A stretch of DNA of 64,000 bases from Psoroptes ovis (GCA_002943765.1 PQWQ01000031.1:62001-126000); one strand, 5' to 3'; numbered from the stretch's first letter, positions 13,998-25,153 are shown. Numbers and translations: made by a program. Notes: generated by a model not told the origin, from the sequence alone.

Positions 13998-16900
13998 AGA
14001 TAATGAAAATAAATTGATTTTCGTATTTGTTTTTTTATTTTTCGAAAAAAATAAAAACAAATAAAACAACAAAAACTAATTACTTTGGAATTTGCATTTG
14101 GAATATATTATTTTCATTTCCATTGTATTTTAATTTTCTAATTTCATCGGTAAAATAATTATACCGAAAATATGCCGAATAAACTTTTCGTACAGGCTAA
14201 ATACATGGGAATTATTTTTCAATATATATTACTCATTGAGAATTTGAAAATTTCAAAAACTTTCAAACCTCTAAAACAAAAAAAAATAAACTAAAAATTG
14301 AATGTAATTTCAATTTGAATTAAATTTTTTCTTTTGTTTTATACAAATTATTCAAAAAAAAATAAATAAATAAATTAAAATTCATTAAATGTTGAAAAGG
14401 GTGACCTGTAATAAGCGCCTGATAAGCAGGATGGAAAAAATTTTTATTGCATCATATTTTTGGTCAATAGAGATGAAAAAAATATCATTACGGTCATGTC
14501 CAATTCTTGACCCATCCGTTCCAAAAAGTGGGTCAAAAGTCAATTATCGCTATATCTCGGTCGTTTTAAGGTAAAGGGTGTCAATTTTTTCTATGATTAA
14601 AGTTTATCTAACCATTAATCATTGGTGAAAATATCATTGCTAAAAAATCTTGCGCTCATCAGGAATATTCGTTAGAAGTTAGCATCATCCTTATCTGTAT
14701 GATGCCGGATAACGTATTTTGACGTAGTAAACGTTCAAAGTCAATATCCATGATCAAAGAAAATGGTAACTTCAAATGAATATTCCTAATGAGCGCAAGA
14801 TTTTTTAGCAATGATTTTTTCACCAATGATTAATGGTTAGATAACCTTTAATCATAGAAAAAATTGAGACACCCCACCTTAAAACGACCGAGATATAGCG
14901 ATAATTGACTTTTGACCCACTTTTTGGAACGGATGGGTCAAGAATTGGACATGACCGTAATGATATTTTTTTCATCTCTATTGACCAAAAATATGATGCA
15001 ATAAAAATTTTTTCCATCCTGCTTATCAGGTGAAGCCACTATGCCTTATTACAGGTAACCCTTTGTAAAGTTTTTGTTTTTGTTTGGGGTAAATTTATTT
15101 CAATTTAAAATTTGAAATTTGAAATTTTTCACAATTTCAATTTATTTGTTCTAATTAATACGATATATGAATGAATTGAATGAAACATAAATGAATGAAT
15201 AAATAACCGCGAGAAATTTTGTTTGAAAATTATGAAATATGAAAATTTCATTATTTTCCATCGTATTATTTGGGCCCAAAAAAGGTCGAAAGTAAACGGA
15301 AATTGAACAATTTTGTTCAGCTAAAATTTCGTTTATTTTATCACAGAAAATTGCGAGAAAATATTCAAGTTGTCCGAAAAGTTATGGACAATTTTCATCG
15401 AGCAACTCTATCCGATTAAGCCGAATAAACTTTTTGGACAACAACCTAATAAATAAATAAAAATTGAATTATACCTAAGAAAACAATGAATAACAGATAA
15501 TTGTGAAAGTTGAAAACACACTTATAACTCTTAGAATCTTAAAAAACCTCAAAGATTTGAAAAAAGTTTGATAATTTTATCAAAGGATAAAGTTATAACC
15601 CTTTGTTTTTTTTGTTTTTTCTTCGATTCTCGAAAACTCATTAATTTCCAAATAAATCAAAGAGTAAAACAACTCAAAGTAAGTAATTATTTAAGGGTTA
15701 TAAACATACAAGATTATACTGAACAAAGAAAAAAATTTTATCACCGTTTCTGAATTTGATTATTATTTGATAAGCAATTGTGAATTTACCGGCGTGATTA
15801 TTTATTTATTTATTAGTTTGTCCAAAAAGTTCATTCGGCATAATCGAATAGAGTTGCTTGCATGAAAATCGGCCAGAACTTTCCGGACAGCCTAATATTT
15901 GACAATTTTTTCTTTTGTGTCAAAGACTCTTACAAAGTAAGTAAATCTCGCGAGAAAAAAAATCTCATTTGAAAAAATCAAAGAATCTGATTACGAATTC
16001 TGATTACAAATCCAGATATAATTATCTGGACCAGAAAAAAAAATTGGAAAAAATTGAAATGAAATTCAATTGGCTCCAAGCATATTTTTCGACTGTCAAA
16101 ATTGAAATTTTATTTTTTTTGTTGGCCAAAATTACAAAAATAATTGAAAATTATTTTTTAGCCCTAAAAATTGAAATGAAATGGCTGCTTTGAATGGTGT
16201 TCACACGAAAAATAACATGGGCCAAAAATTTTGAAGGCATATTATTCGGCTGTCCGAAAAGTTCATTCAGCTTAATCACAATAGGGTTGCTTGCATGAAA
16301 ATCGGCCAAAACTTTACGGACAACCTAGTGTATTTTTGAAAGACTAGTTTTTTACTGAAATCTTTTGTAATAATGTACCTGATTTTTTTTCTACACCTGA
16401 CAAACACATTCTAAGGTGTCAGGATTCTATAACAATTGTTAAAATGAAATGAAATGGCAAAATACCCCGATAGGTTTATGTGTGTATTTGTGTTAATAAT
16501 AATGGTGGTCAAAGCTTCCATGTTCACTGATTTTCACAAAGGCTTAGATTCAATTCAATTCAATGCAAGGTTCCAAAGGGATAATTAAGATTTTTTTGTT
16601 GGTTTCGATAAAAGAAAAAATTTGAATAATCAGATCAAAGAAAAGGATGAATAAATTATAAGAAAAGGTGGTAAAATTGAAAATTCTTGACACGCAAATC
16701 AAATAATAATAATAATAATAGGTTGTCCGAAAAATTTTGGCCAATTTTCATCAAGCAACTCTATAGTGATTAAGCCGAATGAACTTTTCGAATGATCAAT
16801 AACCAATATAATAATCAGTGTAATGAAATTGTCAATGATAATTGTGAATAATAATAATAATTCATTTTTTTTCTTTGTATCCAAAGGGTTAAAACTTATT

Positions 16901-17829
16901 CGACAGTGAAGAAAAAAAAAACGAAATTCGAAATGCTATTAATGAATGCAATCACAGGATTAGATTCGGTTTCGGAATTTTCTTCTCCGAATTATTAATA
17001 TACTTGTTTTTCCTACATAATCATGGATTCGGGCAAATTTTATCAGAGAATTTAATTATTTTCTCTGGTTTTAGAAATGTTTGACATTTCGAGGTTCTCT
17101 CGAGGTTTTAACCCTGCTTTAACCCTTTGATTGAATTGAAAAATCAAAGAAACACTTGGAAAAATAAAAATATACATACGTTCTTGAATCACTTGAAATG
17201 GATCATCATTATCGATATGATTGATTATCGGTATTAATTTCATCATCAATGATTCTGTTGACGGTTGTTGATTCGAATTCACGCCATTTGAATTGATCAA
17301 TGTCGATAATGATGATTGATAATTATGATGATGATAATAATTATTAAAATATTTAATTACATAACGTAATAATGTTTGATAAAATTCTTTTTGTTCCGAT
17401 TGTTTAGCGATGATTATTCCTATGTTGAATCGGATTAAAATTGGATTAAATCGGATTTGAATTATTGAAATTTGAATTTAAATTTGGAAGAGATTAAACA
17501 TTTGAAATAAATGTAAATTTACCAACACGAATTAGATTTGTTTGATTATTGAATTGAAGATGATTCGAATACGATGATGAAGGACCATATTGAACGTTAG
17601 ACCGGTGAAATGGTTGTTGTTGCTGCTGCTGTTGTTGTTGTTGAAAAAATTCCAATGTTTCAATTGGATTCGTGGAAAATATTAATAAGGTTAGCTTTAA
17701 GATTAATGATAATCTCAAAGTCGAATTCGTACGACGATTATTTAACTTGAGATTTGCAGTCGGAATCGATAAACATCGGCGTTTGCAAGGGCCGCAATTC
17801 ACGGACGACCGACGTGAATCGTAATGCAT
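3929..17829 (-). CDS. AMPA-type ionotropic glutamate receptor subunit
   Basis: Nine exons: 17829-17523, 17419-17180, 12704-12604, 12456-12069, 7187-5323, 5243-4890, 4818-4681, 4485-4399, 4132-3929; 1227 aa, all phases consistent. It is a glutamate-gated cation channel. The N-terminus has a hydrophobic signal after ~38 residues, then an amino-terminal domain (exons 1-5) with unusual acidic and low-complexity insertions. The ligand-binding halves start near residue 698 (EEPYLIVKK, FEGYCKDL). Agonist contacts are kept: APLTIT, the Arg of ARERVIDF, SSS before MEFF, and Glu of LIEST. The pore helix reads GAIMQQGCD (unedited Gln at the Q/R site, about 893), followed by SYTANLAAFL at 922-931. M4 is VAGCFYILISGLMLAMIVAL. 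The last exon is a Pro/Gln-rich tail. FFRRSKIAV and the ligand-binding core match AMPA-type rather than kainate subunits. Length exceeds the usual ~900 aa through the insertions and tail. Confidence 0.93.
4280..4364 (+). repeat. Mariner-end miniature element, common type (intron 8 of the glutamate receptor)
   Basis: TTAGGCTGTCCGAAAAGTTC ... TACTTTACGGACAATCTAA. It makes up about a third of the intron between the last two exons. Confidence 0.85.
4562..4646. repeat. Mariner-end miniature element, long-arm CATAAG subtype
   Basis: Arms of about 23 bp, GGTTGTCCCATAAGTTCTTG plus CCG and the exact inverse, around a T-rich loop. Same general end as the common type but with a distinct inner arm; the other copy is at 48192. 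Confidence 0.85.
7296..7375 (-). repeat. Mariner-end miniature element, common type
   Basis: TTAGGTTGTCCGGAAAGTTT ... GAACTTTTCGGACAACCTAA. The core is inverted relative to the copy at 3738. Confidence 0.85.
7925..8007 (+). repeat. Mariner-end miniature element, common type
   Basis: TTAGGATGCCCGAAAAGTTC ... AACTTTTCGAACAACCTGG. Both ends are slightly diverged. Confidence 0.8.
8231..8310 (+). repeat. Mariner-end miniature element, common type, diverged core
   Basis: TTAGACTGTCCGAAAAGTTC, a core with CATAAGGCTTGATCGAATAG, right end GAACTTTTTGGACAACCTT. Confidence 0.8.
9070..9192. repeat. ~120 bp palindromic miniature element, copy 2
   Basis: ACAGGATTTCAAGTTTTAAT ... ATAAAACTTTAAACCCTGTA. Same plan as the copy at 1789, with a more diverged centre. 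Confidence 0.8.
9600..9684 (+). repeat. Mariner-end miniature element, common type
   Basis: GGTTGTCCGAAAAGTTC, the standard core GGCTTAATCGAATAGAGTTG, right end ACTTTTCGGACAACAGCCTA with a small duplication in the terminal CAACAGCC. Confidence 0.85.
9930..10009. repeat. Mariner-end miniature element, hairpin type
   Basis: AGATTGTCCGATAAGTTTTT, with arms running through GCCATTTTTCAG and a T-rich loop to AACTTTTCGGACAACCTT. It lacks the common asymmetric core. Confidence 0.8.
10380..10464 (-). repeat. Mariner-end miniature element, common type
   Basis: TAGATTGTACGGAAAGTTTT ... AAACTTTTAGGACAACCATC. The ends carry point changes. Confidence 0.8.
10768..10850 (-). repeat. Mariner-end miniature element, common type
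   Basis: AAATTGTCCGAAAAGTTCTG ... AAACTTTTCGGACAACCACC. The core reads CTATCGATTAAGCCGAATAA. Confidence 0.8.
11438..11516 (+). repeat. Mariner-end miniature element, common type
   Basis: TTAGGTTGTGTCCGGAAAGT (2 bp insertion in the end), right end AACTTTCCGGACAACATG. Confidence 0.8.
11705..11786 (+). repeat. Mariner-end miniature element, common type
   Basis: TTAGATTGCCCGAAAAGTTA ... AATTTCCGGACAATCTAA. Closest in core to the copy at 11438 (ATTCCGATTAATCGA). Confidence 0.8.
12778..12901. repeat. ~120 bp palindromic miniature element, copy 3
   Basis: ACAAGGTTTCAAGTTTTGAT ... AAAAACTTTAAACCTTGTAT. TA flanks both ends, which fits a TA target duplication. Confidence 0.82.
13151..13232 (-). repeat. 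Mariner-end miniature element, common type
   Basis: TAGGTTGTCCAAAAAGTTCT ... GAACTTTTCGGACAGCCTAA. Confidence 0.85.
13356..13437 (+). repeat. Mariner-end miniature element, common type
   Basis: CAGGTTGTCTGAAAAATTCA ... GAACTTTTCGGACAACTTAA. Confidence 0.82.
13669..13753 (+). repeat. Mariner-end miniature element, common type
   Basis: TTAGACTGTCCGAAAAGTTC ... AACTTTTCGGACAACTTAAT. Confidence 0.85.
13841..13922. repeat. Mariner-end miniature element, hairpin type
   Basis: TTAGGTTGTCCTAAAAGTTC ... AATAACTTATCGGACAACCT. The interior (GGCCGATTATATCGTAAGA) differs from the common core, while the ends are the same. Confidence 0.8.
13956..13994. repeat. TG dinucleotide microsatellite
   Basis: An uninterrupted run of about 18 TG units within intron 2 of the glutamate receptor gene. 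Confidence 0.85.
14152..14201 (-). repeat. Fragment of a mariner-end miniature element
   Basis: Only the right half remains: ATGCCGAATAAACTTTTCGT then ACAGGCTAA. The left end has been lost or has decayed. Confidence 0.6.
14391..15065. repeat. ~0.67 kb fold-back (long inverted repeat) element
   Basis: Two arms of about 280 bp (about 14391-14670 and 14768-15065) are near-perfect inverted copies separated by ~100 bp. The outer ends read AGGGT(G/T)ACCTGTAATAAG. The right arm has ~14 bp (around 15036) that the left arm lacks. The same 47-codon open frame appears once on each strand only because the arms are identical, so it is not evidence of coding. A transcript of the intron would fold into a long double-stranded hairpin. 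Confidence 0.9.
15368..15450 (-). repeat. Mariner-end miniature element, common type
   Basis: AAGTTGTCCGAAAAGTTATG ... AAACTTTTTGGACAACAACC. Confidence 0.82.
15813..15896 (+). repeat. Mariner-end miniature element, common type
   Basis: TTAGTTTGTCCAAAAAGTTC ... GAACTTTCCGGACAGCCTAA. Confidence 0.85.
16245..16329 (+). repeat. Mariner-end miniature element, common type
   Basis: TCGGCTGTCCGAAAAGTTCA ... AACTTTACGGACAACCTAG. The core is close to the copy at 4280 (TTAATCACAATAG). Confidence 0.85.
16720..16791 (-). repeat. Mariner-end miniature element, right end truncated
   Basis: TAGGTTGTCCGAAAAATTTT ... GCCGAATGAACTTTTCG. The final GACAACCTA is missing. Confidence 0.75.
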
Positions 17830-18857
17830 TTTGATTTTTGTGAGAATCACAATCGAAAAATTTCATTTAAGAATTAGATTAAAGCCAAAGAATCGTCTTA
17901 GAAAATAATTTTTATTGGATTCGGGCCGATTTTCTGGCCGATTTCGGGACCCGAACAAAACCAAACTAATTAATAATAAATTAATGAGATGGTGAAACAA
18001 TGTTGGAATGTTCGCAGGTACTCTGGAACTTGTTCACAGTCAAAAAAAACCTAGAAAAACATATCTAAATTCATGATAAAATACACATTTCATTTCACGC
18101 GCCGACCAACACAAATATCAAATGAAAATGAAATAAATGTAAAGATGTTGATGTTGTTGAAGAATGAAGACATGACTAGATTCAGAGGTTTTAGTTTTTA
18201 TTTTCAGAGGCTGTATTTTTCTCGGCTTCAAATCCAGTAAATAAAGATGCGCACAAAAATTTTTGACAGTCAAAGTCATAATGAAGAAGAAATGATTCAT
18301 GTGAAATGAAGATGTGTGTGTACATTCATGTGTACATATTCACAGTATACCTGCAAAAATTAAAGTTTATTGTATTTTATAAAAATGCTTGAATTGCCAT
18401 AGATAATGATGTTAACCATGCGCTGAATATGTATTGCAGTGAAGATGCTTTTTTTGATAACCTCTTAAAAAAATGATGAAATCAAAAATCCAAAAAATAG
18501 TTTCAAATTATTTATGAATATTTATTATTGAAAATAAAAAAAATCTATGATTCGACAATAAAATTAAATAAATCGATTATTAAAAACTATTAACTTAATA
18601 ATTACATTGAAACATTATATAATAATAAATAAATAAACAAAGCTTGAAAACAACAATTCAATACAATTACACGTAGACAAACATCATAACATTGTGGCTT
18701 TTCCATTGCTCTTGTTCGACTTTTATATGTTTTTAAACAATGACACTTTTCACCAAAAAAAAAAAAAAAAATTCAAAACACCTCATCAGCTCACAGTAAA
18801 GTTCAAAAATGATTTTAATTTGTTCTATGCTCATTTATTTTAATTATTTAGAAAATT
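17830..18857. other. Intergenic region between the glutamate receptor start and the RdRP end
   Basis: Upstream region of the glutamate receptor gene and downstream region of the RdRP gene (both minus strand). AT-rich, with an A-run near 18757. It holds none of the miniature elements and no convincing open frame. Confidence 0.6.
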
Positions 18858-21800
18858 TTAATTTAAATCAAATTTTTTTATATTATTAGATTTAGGTAGA
18901 ACAATTTTTCGATAAACATTTGAATAAAAATTTGGATGACCCAACAATAAACGTAACAGTGAAATTGTTGTATTAAAACCAATAACTTCAATACGATAAT
19001 GTTCAATTTTATAATAATTCAAATTGTTCATCTGATCAAAATCAATATCATCATTCGATTGTTCTTGTTTTTGATACGGGTAATATTTCAATGATTTTCT
19101 CATATATGATTTATTATGATAAAACTTGGTACAATTAATTGAACCATTCATTATTTGAAAATTTTCTTGATCATAAATATCCATATGATATATGGCACCA
19201 GTTAAGAATCTAATTTTTCGAAAAAAATCTTGATCAATCTGCAAGATGAAATTAATTCAAAGATTTCAAAAAGAAAGTCACAAAATTTAATGAATAATTC
19301 ATAAAAAGACCTAAATCAAGAGGTACTAACCTTGTTGAAATCCATTTTTTCATCGCTATCAATATCATTATCATCATATAATGACTGTTTACCATTCAAA
19401 ACAGTAAAAGTATTTTTCATTAATATTTGTGAACTATTAAATTGTTCAAATTTTCTATCAATCAGTTTTCGATACATTTCAATTATCTGGTCATTCGATA
19501 ATGAAGTTTCCAAGCATTTATTGTTTAAAATTTTTACAAAATTTATCGCATATATTGAATAACGTAGAAATATTATTTCTTCAATTTGTTTCAATCGTAT
19601 TAATTCATTTGAATAATTTATTGCATCACTAAGCCAATATAATATATATTCAAATAATATTATTATCGAGAATTGATTCGAATCATTCGTGTCACCACCA
19701 CCACCACTGTTCATTATTATATCATTATTATTTTCAAAATATTCTCTGTGAATTTTTTTCACACCATTTTCAAGCAATTTTTTCTTTGAAAAAAAATATG
19801 AATTTTCTTAATTCTTTCCTTAAAGGAAATCTTAAGACCGATTTCATCTTACCTTTATTAAATTTCTCATCCATTCTTCTTCACCAATTATCATAAATTC
19901 TCCATTCAAATCGATTTTTATTTTAGATTTGATTTCATATTTAAACATTTCATTCATTTTATGTATCCAATATAGCAATAAATCTACGGTCAATTCAATC
20001 AATGTTGAATTGTTTTCCATCATGAACATTGATATATTCACTTTTTGCTGTTGTTGTTGTTGGTATCGATGTTTGAACGATATTAATTTGATCAGTTCTT
20101 CAGGAATAAGAAATGGCAGTCCGATCAATGGTTGATTACGAAAATGAAATTGAAGCAGATGACATTTCTCGAAACAAATCGTATACCATGCTGATATAAG
20201 AAGCAGTTTTTCTTTTTCATCAAAATCTTTTGATTGTAACTGAAATTTTTCATTAAAATATTCAAATAAACGATCAAATATCAAACCGCTAGCATCAGAT
20301 TTATCTTCATAAACATTACTGATTAAAGCAGCTTCGGAATCGATACCCATCATTTCCATTGTTTCAACAGCATAATGACAATAATCAATATAAATTGCTG
20401 TCGCTTCATTTTCATATTTTCGCCAACCATCAATTGTCAATGTTGATTGTGGTCGTTTAGTACAATTTTCTTCATAAAATAATAAATATTTATCTGACAT
20501 ATAAATTACACTTTCCAACAAGCTACATTTACGATAAAATTGACCGAGAATTTTCGGTGATAAATAACAATTATTGAATGAATTTTTATCAACAAAATCG
20601 GGTCGTATCCAATTTTTGTTTGGTTTCAATTTTCTATAAATTTTTTTCAAAAATTGAATAAGATATTCAGGTTAAAACCCATAAAAAAAGGAAAACAAAT
20701 TAAAATGAATTAAATCAAATGGATCATCATCATCATCATAATCACCTTTTTATGGTCGAATTAACACCATTTTTTTGATAATCTAATGAAATACTATATT
20801 TTTTGGCCAATTCTTCACATTCTTCCGAGAATAATCCTTTCGGATGGAAATCGGCAAACATCAAATGACAATTAGCTATAATTCCGACATTATTTTCCAC
20901 CAAAAAATTACAATAAAAATCAATAATATCAGAAATATTCAAATCTTCAGATAATTCTCGATCTGTTTCGGATGTAAAATCTAATGGTTTATAATTATCA
21001 CCAGGAAATATAAGATCGGAACGCCAAATGACAGCAAATTCATCACCATCCAAATCTGATCCACCCATTTCATCGGCATGTGGACGATCACCTTTAGCTG
21101 GGAACACAATACAATCTTTAACGTGAGATAATTCAGGTATGTTTACGGCTCGAAATTTACGAACATCACCCAATGAAAGACATGGAAATTTGGTGACCAT
21201 AACAATTTCATTATCAATAATAAATGTATTTTCAGTTGGACAATTTCGATCATCCAGTTCGGAATATTGAAAAAATATTTCACCAGGATTCAATTTTTGT
21301 GTTTCATCAATCACACCGAATGCTGTTCGTCCAAACGAATGCGGTAAACGAATCCTTGCTCTAGACTTTAATTCATCCAATCGATAACGAATCAAATGAT
21401 GCAATATGCGACGCATAAATGGTTCGTTCAATATGGATAATCCAGCATTGTATAGCTTTTTAAATGGAAGATTACGATTACTATATGCCAACATTGTTTT
21501 CAATGCATCTTTTTCAAATATCAATGCATTCATCAATGATTTGGTATTATCAATAAACATTCGATGAAATACATATTCCGGTACATGTTGTTGTTCCAGT
21601 ATTTGTATAAATGGACGATTTAAATATAATAAACGTGCCATTGAAAATTTTAGTATGCCTAAACTCCGGTCATCTGATTCAAATTTGATCATTGAATCAC
21701 GAAAAATAATAATGTCCTTTTTATAATCATCATAACAGACAAGCATTCCTTTCGATCCACCATGACGAATTTGAAATGCTGAAGGAAAATAATTTTCAGG

Positions 21801-23964
21801 TAATCGTAATAATGGTAAGAATTTTTGCGCTAATCTTTTCGATATGATACCGATACCGTCGGAAAAACAAAATTCTTTATCATGTGTCGTCAAATCGGCT
21901 GCTTTAACAATCATCGTAGTGTCTTCACATTGATAAAATACCATTGCTTGTGAAAAAATCAATCCTAGTCGCGAAACATATTTGGCCACTTTTCGTTTAT
22001 ATTTAGATAGATCACCAATTATTTCACGTATTGTTTTCGAAGTCAACGGTGGTTGGTGATCATCTTTTGCATAGAATATAACACCACTATCACGCATTTG
22101 ACTGGATGATGAACCAAGAAATTCATATAAACGATCACCAATTCTTATTCCACTTAATAATTTTGGTTTAATACTTTTTCGGATGAAATAAGTGTCAGCA
22201 TTAAAGGAACTTATTTGTCTTTTGTTATCATCACAAATATTCAATCGTAGAGCATAATCAAGATTAGCAATATTGGCAAAACGAGATCGCAGTAGAATGA
22301 TTGGACGATTAAAATAGATTCTTGTTGGTGACAGATCAGCTCTTCTAACTAATACATGATCATTTCTATCATATGATTGTTTTGGTTTCATCAATGATTT
22401 TCGTTGAATACCATTCACTAAATATTTCAAATCAATATTTAAATTAAATATACGAGTTTCATATAATGTACATAAGGAATATAATAATTCTTCAACGAAT
22501 GATGATGATGATGATGGTGAATTATTCATTATTTCGATTAAATTGTCAAAAAATTTGTCCATATTTCGCAATGAATAATCATATGTTAATGAATCCATAA
22601 TCGTATATGAACGATAAAATAATGCTTTACAAGCATAATTCAATGCAAATTCATCGTTGAAAAAGTCATCAATCTTTTCATTTATAAGTTCAAGATTCAT
22701 AGGTCTTGCTTTCGATGCTTCTTGTACATTGGACATGTATAATGAAAAATTTGGCATCAAATCTTTACAAACATATGATAAATAAATAATCACATTCAAT
22801 ACATTCTTGCCATTTACAGCCATACGATAACCAAATGAATAACCAAATAAATTGTCATCTTTCGAACAAGGTTGTTGATCATTGATCATTGATGATTGTA
22901 GTGATTTATCATTATTATTATCATTGAAATTACTGAAAATATTGTCAATTCGATTCCATTGAATTTTTGTTTTCTTTTTCAATCGATCATTAAATTTAGT
23001 ACAAACATATAGGAATGGTGGAGCATCCAATTCCAAATAGAAACGAAAATCATTGTTTTCGGAATCATTACTCAAATATTTGCCATCAATCACTATGAAA
23101 CGTATGGTTTCAAAATTGATATCTAATCGATATTCGGTTCTAAATCAAAGGTTAAAAGAAATTTATAGAAATATGTTGATGAGATTAAGACTATGACCTC
23201 ACACAAAAATACTTACTCTTTATCAATTTTTGTTATATAAAAATGTATTCGTATCAATTTAAGATTAAAATCAATTTCGATCCATTTTTTCGGGAATAAA
23301 TTCCAACGATTAACAAAATATGCAACATCAATGATTGATCCAATTGATAATGTTTGAAGTTCGAGATCAAATTTGCCATTACTTAATAATATTTCTTTCA
23401 AAGATGAAATTTCTGACATTAAACAACATAATGCAGTGAATGGAAATTCAATGAAAAATTTCATCGTTGAAGATTCATTTCGATGAAATATTTTTCGTAA
23501 TTCTTCAAATAAATTCGAGATTAGCGAACCATTTTCACGTAAATAAGCGAGGAAAAATTTGACAACGACCCTGGAAAAACGCGTGTGAGAAACAATACCT
23601 TGAAAAAAATTGTCAACTTTCATATATTAGATAAGGTAACTTACTTGAAAATTAAATGATTATGAAAATCATTATAAATTCTTGCTGTAAATTCAACGTT
23701 TTTAAATAAACCAATTATTTTCTTCAGCTCCTGATCTAAATTATCGTTATTTTCATTGTTTTCATTATTTAAATCACTGTTTTTATCACGAAATTTATTG
23801 ATTATCAATTGAATTATTTTCGCTTCATAATCATTTTGTTGGGTGATTGTTCGGCGAAAAATCATTGAGTCATTATTATATTCGTCATCATCATCATCAT
23901 CATCATCAATCAAAGTATTTTCATAAATTTCTAATATTTTAAATTTTTCATTTGAATTATTCAT
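18858..23964 (-). CDS. Cellular RNA-dependent RNA polymerase (QDE-1/EGO-1/RDR family)
   Basis: Six exons: 23964-23645, 23570-23217, 23139-20746, 20633-19853, 19783-19331, 19238-18858; 1560 aa, phases consistent at every junction. The enzyme copies RNA to make double-stranded RNA for Dicer in small-RNA silencing. Seen: the family's catalytic loop DLDGD at residues 920-924 within GGSDLDGDEFAVIW. It is preceded by the conserved blocks FSDGIGIIS, QIRHGGSKGMLV, LGDVRKFRAV and DCIVFPAKGDRPHADEMGGS, which belong to the double-psi beta-barrel core in exon 3. An Asp run near the N-terminus is low complexity. The ~640 residues after the active site are helical and poorly conserved, as usual in this family. 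The start is the first ATG after an in-frame TTG. It is encoded in tandem with the glutamate receptor, 1 kb upstream of it. The reading frame is intact. Confidence 0.95.
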
Positions 23965-25153
23965 CGTTGTTTTGATTATGATCAATCGAAATTATCAAAT
24001 AATTTTATTTAATTTTTATTTATCAAATATTGAACTTGAATCAATTCAATTCAATACAAAAGAAGGAAATGAACGTTCGAAATTCGAAAATCACTTTTTC
24101 GAATGTGGCCAATGAAAACATGCGTTTGATCATAATTCACAAAGGTCGTATTTGAAAACAATTTCAATTTTTATTTTTAATTTTTGAAACATTATTTGAT
24201 CATCCTCATCAATAATTGATCAATTATTAGTAGATCAATGACTAATGATCGATGATAAATTGATTAATGAGTGAATGAATGAACAAAACTGCTACAATTA
24301 TTTGAAATTTGTGTGTATTTTATTGAATTTAACATTGAATAATTATGTCATTTTTGAAAATATATGAGAGATCCAAGTTTTTTTTTTTTTTTTTTTTTGG
24401 TTGTCACCTCTTTGGATTCGATTCAAAACCCTTGTAATATTTCCAATATTTTTGTATCATTTCTTCTCAAAGATTAAAACATTTATTTATTTGATGTTTA
24501 AAGAAATAGAAATTGAATTTGTTTCATTTGAATTTAAGGTGTTTAAACAATAGATCGATCGATCGATCAATCAATATGTGTTGAATTATTGAATTAATGT
24601 ATTTTGTAATTGAATTAATGTGTGTGTGAAGGAAAAAAAAACAATAATCAGTGTAATATATATGAGCACATAGAATAATCAATGTTCTTATTTATTTCAA
24701 TGTGTGAGTGTTTGAATGTTTGAATGAATGAATGAATGAATGTATTAATTATTCAATTTTGATAAAAGGGGTATAATCTTGTAATTTTTGCCAAGGAAAT
24801 TTTACCCAACCAAACCAACCAACCGACCCGACATGTGTCCCCGAAAGAATCTGCTGATGAAGAAGATCAAATTTTAAAGGATTGAAATTTTGAAATTTTT
24901 GAATTGATTCTGCTGAATGTTCATGTTTTTGGCTGTGTGTGTGTGATGTATTTGTGTTAAATTTTGCTCGGAAATGTACATGAATTTCGGATGTCATATT
25001 GTGTGTTATTATTGAAGAAAATTAATTTTAATTAAAAAAAAATATTAAATATATTAGGCTGTCCGAAAAGTTTCTGGCCAATTTTCATGAAAAAACTCTA
25101 GTCGAATAAACCGAATAAAATTTTCCGGACAACCTAATCGATTTTCTCTATTC
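23965..25153. other. Intergenic region between RdRP and akirin
   Basis: Contains the RdRP 5' flank, the probable akirin 3' UTR and one mariner-end element at 25053. There is a T-run at 24380-24399, a GATC repeat near 24556 and GAAT repeats near 24722. The minus-strand frame at 24749-24997 most likely lies in the akirin 3' UTR. Confidence 0.6.
25053..25138 (-). repeat. Mariner-end miniature element, common type
   Basis: TTAGGCTGTCCGAAAAGTTT ... AAATTTTCCGGACAACCTAA. It ends only 15 bp past the akirin stop codon, so it is probably transcribed in the akirin 3' UTR. Confidence 0.85.

Larger units (their letters stand above)
12705..17179. other. 4.5 kb intron 2 of the glutamate receptor gene
   Basis: The intron between 12704 and 17180 is non-coding. 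It contains nine mariner-end copies (one a fragment, one truncated), one ~120 bp palindrome, a TG microsatellite (about 13956-13994) and the 0.67 kb fold-back at 14391-15065. Confidence 0.8.

Noticed and set aside
14389..15017. Two identical ~47-codon frames on opposite strands
   Set aside because: They exist only because the fold-back arms are inverted copies. There is no start context, homology or codon bias.
17052..17300. Small separate gene suggested by an 82-codon minus-strand frame
   Set aside because: It is exon 2 of the glutamate receptor (17180-17419) read through its donor into the intron; splice phases join it to exons 1 and 3.
24749..24997. Minus-strand 82-codon frame between RdRP and akirin
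   Set aside because: Low-complexity His/Thr and Phe/Gly stretches directly downstream of akirin on the same strand; more likely 3' UTR.
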